Origin: Mycetocola miduiensis
Lineage (GTDB): Bacteria; Actinomycetota; Actinomycetes; Actinomycetales; Microbacteriaceae
NCBI RefSeq assembly: GCF_900115155.1
Contig: NZ_FOVM01000002.1
Location: 188,550-252,549 of the forward strand
Reading direction: 5' to 3'
Length of the DNA: 64,000 bases
The position numbers and the translations under genes were made by a program. The notes under the pieces were generated by a model. It did not search any database, was not told the DNA's origin, and saw only the letters and a program-made list of their open reading frames with translations. This document shows positions 26,979 through 35,321 of the stretch, piece by piece; within the stretch, counting starts at the first letter, position 1, and each line of letters opens with the position of its first letter.

Positions 26979-27745
26979 TGGCCGTGACGAAGACCGAAAA
27001 GCGCCGACGAGCGAGCCCGGAGAAAACCCGGCCGTCGATCTATTGGCTGTTGGCGTGCATCGCGTTGCCTCCGGCCAGGGTGATGATGAAGATCCGGGTC
27101 CAGGACGGGCACAAACTGCCGGTCTCCGGTCCGTTCGTTCTCGCTCCCAATCACTTCAGTGAGATCGACCCGATCGTCATCGGCATCGCCGTCTGGAAGA
27201 TGGGCCGCGCGCCGCGGTTCATGGCAAAGGCGGGGCTGTTCAAGGTGCCGGTCGTCGGCTGGCTTCTGACGAAGTCTGGCCAGATTCCCGTTGAACGGGC
27301 GGGGTCGTCGCGCGACAGCGACCCGGTGCAGGCCGGGGGCCGTCTCGTGGAGAAGGGCCAGGGCGTTGTCATCTACCCAGAGGGATCGCTCACCCGCGAC
27401 CCCGACCTCTGGCCGATGCGCGGAAAGACCGGAGCAGTCCGGGTCGCGCTGACCAACGGCATCCCGATCACCCCGATTGCGCATTGGGGTACGGACAAGG
27501 TGATGGCCCGGTACTCGCGGAAGATCAATTTCTTCCCGCCGAAAGCGATCGACGTCAAGGTCGGCGACCCGGTCGACCTTTCCGAGTTCGCGGGGCGCCC
27601 GCTTGACTCGGCAACCCTCGCCGAGGCGACCGCTGTCGTCATGAAGCACATCACGGCGTTGCTGGAGGACCTTCGAGGCGAAAAAGCCCCCGACGAGCCG
27701 TGGGACCCGAGCAAGCACAACCAGAAGGACACGGGCAGATTTTGA
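26978..27745 (+). CDS. plsC: 1-acyl-sn-glycerol-3-phosphate acyltransferase
   Basis: A 255-residue PlsC-type acyltransferase that makes phosphatidic acid from lysophosphatidate. The catalytic NHxxxxD is NHFSEID (about residue 54) and the second block reads YPEGSLTRD, with Ser where EGT is usual. One hydrophobic segment near residues 22-35 anchors it. ATG shares a base with the murA stop (TGATG), and its stop overlaps the TTG of gpsA. Lipid and wall precursor genes are thus linked. Confidence 0.93.
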   Translation: MAVTKTEKRRRASPEKTRPSIYWLLACIALPPARVMMKIRVQDGHKLPVSGPFVLAPNHFSEIDPIVIGIAVWKMGRAPRFMAKAGLFKVPVVGWLLTKSGQIPVERAGSSRDSDPVQAGGRLVEKGQGVVIYPEGSLTRDPDLWPMRGKTGAVRVALTNGIPITPIAHWGTDKVMARYSRKINFFPPKAIDVKVGDPVDLSEFAGRPLDSATLAEATAVVMKHITALLEDLRGEKAPDEPWDPSKHNQKDTGRF

Positions 27746-28869
27746 GCCGACGACTCACCTCTCCGGCCCGGGTTGCGGTGCTCGGCACCGGAAGTTGGGG
27801 CACTACGTTCGGCAAGATCCTCGCCGACGGCGGCGCCGACGTCACCATGTGGGCGCGGCGTCCTGAACTTGCGCGTGAGATCGCGAAGCAGCACCGCAAC
27901 AGCGACTATCTGCCCGGTGTACAACTGCCGGCGAACCTGACCGCGACCTCGAACCTGGCCGATGCGCTCCGCGGCGCTCAGCAGGTGTTCATCGCCGTGC
28001 CCAGCCAGTCGCTGCGCGACAACCTCGTCGCCGTGAGGCCGCTCCTCGAGCCGGAGGCGATCGTGATCTCCCTCATGAAGGGGGTCGAGAAGCGATCCGG
28101 CCTGCGGATGAGCGAAGTGATCCGACAGGGGCTCGACATCGATCCTGCACGCATCGCCGTGGCATCCGGGCCGAACCTCGCCCTTGAGATCGCCCGTGAA
28201 CAGCCCACAGCCGCCGTCATCTCGTCCGTCAGCCTTGAAACGGCGCAGGCCGTCGCGTTGCTCGCCCGCAACCGCTACTTCCGCACGTTCGTGAACACCG
28301 ATGTCATCGGCACCGAATTCGGCGGCGTGCTCAAGAACCTCATTGCCGTGGCCATCGGCATCGTCGACGGCGTCGGCTACGGCGAGAACACCAAGGCGTC
28401 GATCATCACCCGCGGTCTCGTCGAGATGACCGACTTCGCAGTAGCCCAGGGGGCACAGGCCGAGACCCTCGCCGGGCTTGCCGGCCTCGGCGACCTCATC
28501 GCGACCTGCCAGTCACCGCTGTCGCGCAACAACACAGCCGGCCGTCTGCTTGGTCAGGGATACAGTTTCTCGGCGGTCGTCAAGCAGATGCAGCAGACGG
28601 CTGAAGGCCTCGCTTCGGTCGCGCCCATTCTGGAACTGGCCCGGTCGATCGGCGTAGAAATGCCGATCGTCGAGCAGGTCAAGCAGGTTCTCGACGGCAC
28701 CCTCGACCCCAAAGACATTGCACCTCACCTCACGACAGACAGCGACGAGCCTCAGGGCGAAAGGACGAATGATGACGCAGAAGCGCCTGGTGGTGGTGTT
28801 GTTTGGAGGTCGATCAAGCGAGCATTCGATCAGCTGCGCGACGGCGGGCGGAGTCCTCAACGCGATTGA
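27742..28869 (+). CDS. gpsA: NAD(P)H-dependent glycerol-3-phosphate dehydrogenase
   Basis: A 375-residue enzyme that reduces dihydroxyacetone phosphate to sn-glycerol-3-phosphate for phospholipids. The Rossmann motif is VLGTGSWGTTFG, the catalytic Lys lies in GVLKNLIAVAIG, and GYGENTKASIITRGL matches the C-terminal domain. TTG start at 27742 overlaps the plsC stop. The family normally ends about 40 residues earlier; the tail from DEPQGERTNDD onward overlaps the 5' end of ddl by 101 bp, so it is either a real hydrophilic extension or the product of a lost stop. Confidence 0.95.
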   Translation: MSRRLTSPARVAVLGTGSWGTTFGKILADGGADVTMWARRPELAREIAKQHRNSDYLPGVQLPANLTATSNLADALRGAQQVFIAVPSQSLRDNLVAVRPLLEPEAIVISLMKGVEKRSGLRMSEVIRQGLDIDPARIAVASGPNLALEIAREQPTAAVISSVSLETAQAVALLARNRYFRTFVNTDVIGTEFGGVLKNLIAVAIGIVDGVGYGENTKASIITRGLVEMTDFAVAQGAQAETLAGLAGLGDLIATCQSPLSRNNTAGRLLGQGYSFSAVVKQMQQTAEGLASVAPILELARSIGVEMPIVEQVKQVLDGTLDPKDIAPHLTTDSDEPQGERTNDDAEAPGGGVVWRSIKRAFDQLRDGGRSPQRD

Positions 28870-29872
28870 CCGCGACCTGTTCGATGTGATCCCGGTCGGG
28901 ATCACCCGCGACGGCGCGTTCGTGCTCGAGGACGACAACCCGGCGAAGTTCGCGCTCGACCCTGCGCACCTGCCTGAGGTGCTCGATAACGGGTCCCGTG
29001 TGCGCTGGCCCGACAGCATCCGTTCCCGCGAATTGAGCGTCACGACAGCCGACGGCGCCGAGCGATCGCTCGGCAGCCCAGACATCGTGTTCCCGATCCT
29101 GCACGGCCCGTTCGGCGAGGACGGCACGCTGCAGGGCATGCTTGAACTCGTCGGCTACCCCTATGTCGGCAGCGGCGTGCTCGCGTCGGCGCTCGGCATG
29201 GACAAGCACTTCACCAAGACGGTGCTCGAACACGCTGGTATCACCGTCGCCCCGTGGCGCACGATCACCGCCGACGAGTACCGGGCCCGGCCCGTCGTCG
29301 CCTCTGAGGCGCTCGAGTCGCTCGGTACGCCGGTCTTCGTGAAGCCCGCCCGCGCGGGATCCAGTGTCGGGGTCAGCCGCGTCTCAGCTGTCGCAGAGCT
29401 CGAGGCTGCAATGGCGACCGCCTTCGCCGAGGACTGGAAAGTGCTCATCGAGGCCGGCGTGCCCGGTCGCGAACTGGAGATCGCTGTTCTCGGCGGACGT
29501 CCGGGGGAGCCGGCGCGGGCATCCGTCGCCGGGGAGATCGTTCTCTCGGGGCGGGAGTTCTACGACTTCGACGCGAAGTACCTCGATGCCCCGGGCATCG
29601 ACCTGGTTTGCCCCGCTGAGCTCTCTGACGGGCAGTTGGCTGAACTGCAGTCTGTGGCGATCCGGGCGTTCGAGGCGATCGGTGCTGAGGGGCTCGCCCG
29701 GGTCGACTTCTTCATGGGCCCCGACGGTGGGCTCATCGTGAACGAGGTGAACACGATGCCCGGTTTCACGCCGATCTCGATGTTTCCCACCTGCTGGATC
29801 CGGTCGGGGCTCAGCTACTGCGACCTCATCACCGAGCTGCTCGACGTGGCGGCAGCGCGGCGGGGCGCCTGA
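28769..29872 (+). CDS. ddl: D-alanine--D-alanine ligase
   Basis: A 367-residue ATP-grasp enzyme joining two D-Ala for the peptidoglycan stem. VVLFGGRSSEHSIS marks the N-terminus, ILHGPFGEDGTLQGMLE the first substrate site, KPARAGSSVGVSRV the ATP-grasp loop and NEVNTMPGFT the Mg2+ site. ATG 28769 has GCGAAAGGACG upstream and lies inside the 3' part of gpsA. Last gene of the murA-plsC-gpsA-ddl run. Confidence 0.96.
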   Translation: MMTQKRLVVVLFGGRSSEHSISCATAGGVLNAIDRDLFDVIPVGITRDGAFVLEDDNPAKFALDPAHLPEVLDNGSRVRWPDSIRSRELSVTTADGAERSLGSPDIVFPILHGPFGEDGTLQGMLELVGYPYVGSGVLASALGMDKHFTKTVLEHAGITVAPWRTITADEYRARPVVASEALESLGTPVFVKPARAGSSVGVSRVSAVAELEAAMATAFAEDWKVLIEAGVPGRELEIAVLGGRPGEPARASVAGEIVLSGREFYDFDAKYLDAPGIDLVCPAELSDGQLAELQSVAIRAFEAIGAEGLARVDFFMGPDGGLIVNEVNTMPGFTPISMFPTCWIRSGLSYCDLITELLDVAAARRGA

Positions 29873-29887
29873 CGCGTTTGCTGCGTC

Positions 29888-29947
29888 GGTTCACGCGTTC
29901 CGGTCGGGTTCACCCGGCGTGACGCGTGAGTTCGTCCGAAGCGGGTG
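29888..29947. repeat. Dispersed palindromic repeat, copy B
   Basis: A 60-bp unit about 83% identical to copy C at 32421 (10 differences counted by eye); its core 29909-29930 is a degenerate version of the perfect palindrome of copy A. It lies between the convergent ddl and DUF3515 genes. Confidence 0.65.
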
Positions 29948-29989
29948 TACTCGAGGCGGATGCGGTGGGAGGCGAAGCGCGACTGCCCG

Positions 29990-30493
29990 CTACTCGAGGA
30001 CGTCGCCGGGGGCGAGACAGGCCGATGTGGCCGGGATCGCCTCCACAGCCGAGGTGAGGTCGATGAGCGCCGTCGTCCCTGATACGCCGCCGGTTTCGGC
30101 ATCCGCGTTGATGACGACCTCGATCGCAGGGTCCCGTCCGAAGGTGGTGTACCGGTAGGTGTTGTTCGCGGCCTCGGTTTCGTCGGCGATCCAGTCGACG
30201 CCGTTGAGGGCGATGCACGCATCCGTCGTCGGGCCGGGAACCGCCACACCGCAGTGCAGGAGGACCGCGGCAGGATCCCCCCATGCGCCGGTCGCCTGGG
30301 CGGTCGTCTCGCGCTTCGGCTTGTCTGCCACGGTGTCTGGCAGGCGGACCGTCACGTCGGCGCAAGCCGGGTCGTTGGCGTTATCGGCCGGCTCGAGCGG
30401 CACCGCCTGTACACAGCCCGTGAGCAGTGTGGTCGCGAGGGCGATGAGGACAGTCGTGCGGGCGAGGGAGCGGAGCGCGGTGCGGGGAGACAT
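29990..30493 (-). CDS. DUF3515 lipoprotein
   Basis: A 167-residue actinobacterial protein of unknown function. Signal peptide with lipobox LLTGC; the mature part has two spaced cysteines (DPACADV and LLHCGVA) and further Cys near DACIALNG and TSACLAPG, suggesting two disulfides outside the membrane. ATG 30493 has GAGAGGG directly upstream. It is divergent from thiL with only 24 bp between start codons, a neighbourhood common in actinobacteria. Confidence 0.85.
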   Translation of the reverse strand: MSPRTALRSLARTTVLIALATTLLTGCVQAVPLEPADNANDPACADVTVRLPDTVADKPKRETTAQATGAWGDPAAVLLHCGVAVPGPTTDACIALNGVDWIADETEAANNTYRYTTFGRDPAIEVVINADAETGGVSGTTALIDLTSAVEAIPATSACLAPGDVLE

Positions 30494-30517
30494 CCCTCTC
30501 AGGCTACCGTTGAACGC

Positions 30518-31525
30518 ATGACAGAGAGCCTTGAAGAGCGGCAGCCGCACGCTGACACGGTGCATGATGTGCACGAGCTGGCGGTGCTGGACCGCATCTT
30601 CCCGCTCCTGCCGGTTGCCGACAGCCAGCTTCTTGGTCCCGGCGACGACGCGGCGGTGCTGGCCGCTCCGGATGGCCGATTCGTCGTCACCACGGACATG
30701 ATGGTTCACGGGCCGGACTTCCGCCTGGCCTGGTCCCAGCCGCACGACCTCGGCTGGAAGGCCGCGGCCTCGAATCTCGCCGATGTCGCCGCCATGGGTG
30801 CACGGCCGACCGGCCTTGTCGTCGCTATCGCCGCGACCCCCGACACACCGGTCAGCATGCTCGAGGGAATCTCGGCCGGCTTGCGAGACGCCTGCGCGCT
30901 TCTTGCGCCGGGCTGCGGGGTCGTCGGGGGAGACATGTCCGTCTCAGACACCCTGACCCTCGCCGTGACCGCTTTCGGGGACCTCGAAGGCCGACCTCCG
31001 GTGCTTCGGAGCGGAGCACGGGTTGGGGATGTCGTCGCCCTGGCTGGAAACGCTGGCGTCGCTGCCGCTGGACTCCGCCTCCTGTTCGACGAAGGGGTGG
31101 ATGTGAGCGGTAACCCGGACCCGGTGGCCGCCGCAGCCGTGCGCGCCCGCGAGCCGCGCCTGGTCGGAGCACAACTCGCGCCGACCCCGCCGATCTCTTC
31201 CGGTGTGGACGCCGCCGTCGCCGGTGCCACCGCCATGCTCGACGTCTCGGACGGACTCGCCCTCGACGCGGCCCGGATCGCCCGCGCCAGCGGTGTCTGC
31301 GTCGACCTGCACCGGAGCACGCTCGGAGAGGACGTCGAGTCGGCGTTGCGCGGCGGAGAAGACCACGCATTGCTTGCCACCTTCGGCCCCGATGCAACAC
31401 TTCCCGCCGGGTTCCGGGTGATCGGCAGCGTTCGGGCGGGAACCGGCGTTTCCCTCGACGGCGAAGCCGTCGGCGGAGTACTCGGCTGGGACCCGTATGT
31501 CGGCTGGGACGGCCGTACGGGCTAA
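30518..31525 (+). CDS. thiL: Thiamine-monophosphate kinase
   Basis: A 335-residue PurM-like kinase forming thiamine diphosphate, the active cofactor, from thiamine monophosphate. LLGPGDDAAVL and TTDMMVHGPDF carry the Mg-ATP aspartates, WKAAASNLADVAAMGARP the dimer helix, and MLDVSDGLALDAARIA the second nucleotide site. ATG 30518 lies 7 nt after a TACCGT box, so a leaderless transcript is possible. Confidence 0.95.
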   Translation: MTESLEERQPHADTVHDVHELAVLDRIFPLLPVADSQLLGPGDDAAVLAAPDGRFVVTTDMMVHGPDFRLAWSQPHDLGWKAAASNLADVAAMGARPTGLVVAIAATPDTPVSMLEGISAGLRDACALLAPGCGVVGGDMSVSDTLTLAVTAFGDLEGRPPVLRSGARVGDVVALAGNAGVAAAGLRLLFDEGVDVSGNPDPVAAAAVRAREPRLVGAQLAPTPPISSGVDAAVAGATAMLDVSDGLALDAARIARASGVCVDLHRSTLGEDVESALRGGEDHALLATFGPDATLPAGFRVIGSVRAGTGVSLDGEAVGGVLGWDPYVGWDGRTG

Positions 31526-31530
31526 CCCAT

Positions 31531-31638
31531 CGGCGTGGGCACAAGTCAGCCGGGACGGCGGCAGCGAAGCTCTGCCGGCCCGGAAACCCGTGGACGGCAG
31601 CAGCTCCGGCCACGGTTTGGCTGAGTTATGCGCAGCCG
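31531..31638. repeat. MITE-like intergenic element, copy 1
   Basis: First of two direct copies of a unit of about 106 bp that starts CGGCGTGGGCACAAGTCAGC and ends GGCTGAGTTATGCGCAGC. The ends are inverted repeats of each other: GGGCACAAGTCAGCC against GCGCATAACTCAGCC, 12 of 15 identical. An internal hairpin GGCAG/CTGCC is present. No coding potential is apparent. It lies 3' of thiL in a convergent gap. Confidence 0.7.
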
Positions 31639-31690
31639 GGCGCGCTGCGCGGGGCGGTGGGTCCCCGAGCCCGCCGGTCCGGTTCCGGGC

Positions 31691-31796
31691 CGGCGTGGGC
31701 ACAAGTCAGCCGGGACGGCGGCAGCGAAGCTCTGCCGGCCCGGAAACCTGCGGATGGCAGCTGCTCCGGCCACGGTTTGGCTGAGTTATGCGCAGC
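31691..31796. repeat. MITE-like intergenic element, copy 2
   Basis: Second copy, offset 160 bp from the first and differing at only a few positions around 31747-31764. The 53-bp spacer between copies (31638-31690) is GC-rich and unrelated. It ends 11 bp before the stop of the convergent rsmD gene. Confidence 0.7.
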
Positions 31797-31806
31797 GGGA
31801 GGCCGG

Positions 31807-32370
31807 CTACTTGACGGGTTCAGCCCACCACACCATGGTTTCACCGTACTTCTTCGAGCGCACGGCGCTGAGTCCGCCAGGCCAGCTCGGCTCGGGCGTG
31901 CGGCTGCTCCGTTCGACGACCACGAGGGCGTCCTCGGAGAGCACACGGGGGAGTGCCGCGAGGTTCGCCGTGAGCTCCGCCTCGGGGAGGTCGTACGGCG
32001 GGTCGAGGAAGACGAGGTCGAAAGTGCCGACTGCCGACTCGAGATAGCTCTGCACCGGACGTGCGGCCACCGTCACCGTCAGTTTCCCCGGGGATGCCTT
32101 CTGCACCGCGAGCGCGTTGCTTCGGCACACGGCCGCAGCGGTGGCAGCCCGCTCGACGAGGACCACTTCGGCAGCGCCGCGGCTCGCGGCTTCGAGGCCG
32201 AGCGCGCCCGAACCGGCATAGAGGTCGAGGACCTGGGCTCCGTCCACCGCATCGCGTGCGTCGAGCGCAGAGAACATGGCTTCGCGCACCTGGTCGCTGG
32301 TCGGCCGGGTCCCCGACTTCGGCACTCTCAGGACCAGGGAACCGGCAAACCCGGACACGATTCTTGTCAC
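31807..32370 (-). CDS. rsmD: 16S rRNA (guanine966-N2)-methyltransferase
   Basis: A 187-residue Rossmann methyltransferase. RPTSDQVREAMFSAL precedes the SAM motif VLDLYAGSGALGLEAASRG; the catalytic motif is FLDPPYD (DPPY). It methylates G966 of 16S rRNA in the 30S subunit. GTG at 32370 (VTRIVSGFAGSLVLRVPK) matches the family N-terminus; the frame remains open upstream to 32427. In many bacteria it precedes coaD, here recG and coaD lie on the other side in divergent orientation. Confidence 0.92.
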   Translation of the reverse strand: MTRIVSGFAGSLVLRVPKSGTRPTSDQVREAMFSALDARDAVDGAQVLDLYAGSGALGLEAASRGAAEVVLVERAATAAAVCRSNALAVQKASPGKLTVTVAARPVQSYLESAVGTFDLVFLDPPYDLPEAELTANLAALPRVLSEDALVVVERSSRTPEPSWPGGLSAVRSKKYGETMVWWAEPVK

Positions 32371-32420
32371 CCGCCCAAGAGTACCGGTGCATTCGGTGAG
32401 CCGGGACGAGCGACGGCACG

Positions 32421-32480
32421 GGTTCACGCGATCCGGTCGGGTTCACGCGGTATGCCGGGTGAGTGCGTCCGCAGTGCGTG
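32421..32480. repeat. Dispersed palindromic repeat, copy C
   Basis: A 60-bp unit beginning GGTTCACGCG and containing CCGGTCGGGTTCAC and GCCGGGTGAG in the same spacing as copy B. Unlike A and B it sits in a divergent gap (rsmD/recG), upstream of the recG promoter. Confidence 0.65.
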
Positions 32481-32556
32481 GATTCGCCCCGTGAGAGCGA
32501 GCGGATGCCCCTGACGGGGACGCGCGTAGGCAGAGCACCCCGTCGGTGGTGTTGCT

Positions 32557-32562
32557 TAGACT
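32557..32562 (+). promoter_or_regulatory. -10 box for recG (leaderless start)
   Basis: TAGACT ends 6 nt before the recG ATG at 32569, so transcription should begin at the start codon; no ribosome site is present. Confidence 0.55.
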
Positions 32563-32568
32563 CGACGT

Positions 32569-34746
32569 ATGCCGACCGACCCCACCGCCAAGAAGCTCGA
32601 GGGCGTACTCGGCGGCCGAACCGCTGCAGCCTTCAAGCGGGCATTCGGCGTGGTCACGGTCGGGGACTTCCTCGAGCATTACCCGCGTCGCTACGCGAGA
32701 CGGGGCGAGCTGACGGCCCTGAACCGGATACCCGTCGGCGAAAGCGTCACGATCGTAGCTGAGGTCCTCGACGTGCGGGAACGAACGATGAAGGCACGGC
32801 GCGGATCGATCCTCGAAGTCCGCATCACCGACGGCCAGGGCATCCTCGCGCTCACCTTCTTCAATCAGGCCTGGCGTTCGAAAGAACTTGCCCCTGGCGT
32901 CCGCGGTATCTTCGCCGGAAAAGTGGGCGAATACAAGGGCGTCCTCCAGTTGGCCCACCCCGACTACGAACTCTTCGAGGCGACCGAGCAGAGCACGAGC
33001 GCCGCCCGCACCTGGGCGATGACCCCCATCCCGATCTACCCGGCGACCGCGAGCGTCGCGAGCTGGCAGGTGGCGAAGGCCATGGCTGTCGTCCTCGACG
33101 GCCTCGAACCGCTCCCTGACCCCATCCCCGACGAGGTCCGCAGCCGCGAGAACCTTCTCAGCTACGGCGAAGCTATCGAGCTGATCCACCGCCCCAAAAC
33201 GGATGCCGACGCCCACGTCGCGCGCGACACCCTCCGCCACCGCGAGGCGTTCCTGTTGCAGGCCGCTCTGCTCCAGCAGCGGCAGATCGCCCGGTTCGAG
33301 GAGACCACGCCGAGAACGCCGGCAGAGGGCGGACTTCTCGAACGCTTCGACACGTCACTGCCGTTCACCCTCACCGGCGACCAGCAGCTGGTTGGGGCAG
33401 AGATCGCCCGGGACCTCGGTGAACCGGTGCCGATGAACCGGCTCGTTCAGGGCGAGGTCGGCTCGGGCAAGACACTCGTGGCGCTGCGGGCCATGCTCAC
33501 CGTCGCCGAGTCTGGCGGCCAGTCCGCCCTCCTCGCGCCGACGGAGGTCCTCGCCGGCCAGCACCTCCGGTCGATCGTGAAGTCGCTCGGTCCCGACCTC
33601 GCGGCGAGCCTCATGCCCACCCTGCTCACCGGGCAGATGCCCGTCGCTGAGCGCAGGCGCGCCATGCTCCGGATCGTCAGCGGCCAGGCCAAAATCGTCA
33701 TCGGCACTCACGCCCTGCTCGGCGAGAGCGTGACCTTCTACGACCTCGGCCTGGTGGTCGTCGACGAGCAACACCGGTTCGGTGTTGAGCAACGTGAGAC
33801 GCTCCGCCAGAAGGGCCGGCAGCCACCGCACGTTCTCGTTCTGACCGCGACGCCCATTCCGCGCACGGTCGCCATGACGGTGTTCGGAGACCTCGACGTC
33901 AGCACCATCCGCGAATTGCCCGCCGGCCGAGCGGGCATCGAGACGTTCGTCGTCGGTCTCGTCGATCATCCGGGCTGGATCCACCGGGCGTGGGCGCGCG
34001 TCTCCGAAGAGGTCGCCGCAGGACGTCAGGCGTTCGTCGTCTGCCCCGCCATCGATGTCGGCGAACCCGAAGACGACGGCGAACCACCCGTCGACGACGA
34101 GCCTGCGCCGCCCCAGGGGGCACCCGAGCGCCCCCGCGCCACCGTCGTCGGCACCCTGGCGGAACTCTCAGCGATCGAGGCAACCCGCTCCCTCCGGCTC
34201 GCCGCGCTGCACGGCCGGATGCCGAGCGACGAGAAGGATGCCATCATGCGGCAATTCGCGGCTGGTGGCATCGACATCCTCGTTGCCACCACCGTCATCG
34301 AAGTGGGCGTCGACGTGCCGAACGCTGCAGCGATGGTCGTGCTCGACGCCGACCGGTTCGGGGTCTCCCAGCTGCACCAGCTTCGCGGCCGGGTCGGCCG
34401 GGGCGCCTTGCCGGGATTGTGTCTGCTCGTGACAGCCGCCGAACCCGGCAGCATCGCGCGTGAACGGGTGGATGCCGTCGCCGCCACTCTCGACGGATTC
34501 GAGCTCGCGCAGGTCGACCTCGAGCTCCGGCAGGAAGGTGACGTGCTCGGCAGCGCCCAGTCCGGCGGCCGCTCCTCGCTCAAACTCCTCCGTGTCGCCC
34601 ACGACGGCGACCTCATCTCCCTGGCCAGAGCAGAAGCAGCCGCCGTGCTGGAGGAGGACCCCGCACTTTCGGACCACCCGGTTCTTCGTGCCGCGCTGGA
34701 GCAGCGCGTTGACGCTTTCGCACGGGCGGCGCTGTCGAAAAACTGA
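32569..34746 (+). CDS. recG: ATP-dependent DNA helicase RecG
   Basis: A 725-residue superfamily 2 helicase that regresses stalled forks and processes recombination intermediates. An OB-fold wedge domain (about 50-150) precedes the helicase core with Walker A GEVGSGKT, DEQH box VVDEQHRFGVEQR, TATPIPRT and the motif VI arginines in QLRGRVGRG. A Pro/Glu-rich insert (about residues 500-525, EPPVDDEPAPPQGAPERP) is longer than usual, as in other actinobacterial RecG. C-terminal GSAQSGGRSSLKLLRVAHD is typical. Confidence 0.96.
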   Translation: MPTDPTAKKLEGVLGGRTAAAFKRAFGVVTVGDFLEHYPRRYARRGELTALNRIPVGESVTIVAEVLDVRERTMKARRGSILEVRITDGQGILALTFFNQAWRSKELAPGVRGIFAGKVGEYKGVLQLAHPDYELFEATEQSTSAARTWAMTPIPIYPATASVASWQVAKAMAVVLDGLEPLPDPIPDEVRSRENLLSYGEAIELIHRPKTDADAHVARDTLRHREAFLLQAALLQQRQIARFEETTPRTPAEGGLLERFDTSLPFTLTGDQQLVGAEIARDLGEPVPMNRLVQGEVGSGKTLVALRAMLTVAESGGQSALLAPTEVLAGQHLRSIVKSLGPDLAASLMPTLLTGQMPVAERRRAMLRIVSGQAKIVIGTHALLGESVTFYDLGLVVVDEQHRFGVEQRETLRQKGRQPPHVLVLTATPIPRTVAMTVFGDLDVSTIRELPAGRAGIETFVVGLVDHPGWIHRAWARVSEEVAAGRQAFVVCPAIDVGEPEDDGEPPVDDEPAPPQGAPERPRATVVGTLAELSAIEATRSLRLAALHGRMPSDEKDAIMRQFAAGGIDILVATTVIEVGVDVPNAAAMVVLDADRFGVSQLHQLRGRVGRGALPGLCLLVTAAEPGSIARERVDAVAATLDGFELAQVDLELRQEGDVLGSAQSGGRSSLKLLRVAHDGDLISLARAEAAAVLEEDPALSDHPVLRAALEQRVDAFARAALSKN

Positions 34747-34826
34747 GCGTTTCTGTCACCCGAACGAGCCTCGTGCTGAGCCTGATCGTTTTCTGTCTGT
34801 CATGGCCTCCGGATTGGTGCTCCCGC

Positions 34827-34832
34827 TAGGCT
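34827..34832 (+). promoter_or_regulatory. -10 box for coaD (leaderless start)
   Basis: TAGGCT ends 6 nt before the ATG at 34839; the intervening TGAGGA is too close to act as a ribosome site. Confidence 0.5.
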
Positions 34833-34838
34833 TGAGGA

Positions 34839-35321
34839 ATGCAAAGGATCGCCGTCGTTCCGGGCTCATTCGATCCCGTCACCCTGGGGCACATGGATGT
34901 CATCGTGCGTGCTGCAGGACTGTTCGACGAACTTCACGTCCTGGTCGTGCACAACCCGGGCAAGACGGCTCTGCTGCCGATCGCCGAGCGGGTCTCCCTG
35001 CTCGAGGCGTCGATCGAGGATGCCGGTTCGCCCGGCAACATCGTCGTCGCTTCGTGGAGCGTCGGACTCCTCGTGGATTACGCGACCGACGTCGGAGCAT
35101 CCGTTCTGGTGAAGGGCATCCGTTCTCAGGTGGACGTCGCCTACGAAACACCGATGGCCATCGTGAACAGGCACCTCGCCAGTGTGGAGACGATCTTTAT
35201 GCTTCCGGACCCCGCCCACGCCCACGTGTCGAGTTCGCTGGTCCGGCAGGTGTCCGAGCTCGGCGGTGACGTCACCCCGTATGTACCGCCCGCAGTGGCC
35301 GAGTTCCTGAAGCGATCATGA
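34839..35321 (+). CDS. coaD: Phosphopantetheine adenylyltransferase
   Basis: A 160-residue nucleotidyltransferase, penultimate step of coenzyme A synthesis. [16 protein letters not shown] contains the T/HxGH nucleotide motif; [12 protein letters not shown] and the C-terminal [15 protein letters not shown] binding loop agree. Normal length. Its stop overlaps the start of the MoxR gene (ATGA). Confidence 0.96.
   Translation: MQRIAVVPGSFDPVTLGHMDVIVRAAGLFDELHVLVVHNPGKTALLPIAERVSLLEASIEDAGSPGNIVVASWSVGLLVDYATDVGASVLVKGIRSQVDVAYETPMAIVNRHLASVETIFMLPDPAHAHVSSSLVRQVSELGGDVTPYVPPAVAEFLKRS

Noticed and set aside
28769-28869. Frameshift in gpsA or ddl
   Set aside because: Both proteins have complete motifs in a single frame each; the overlap alone does not prove an error, so both were kept intact.
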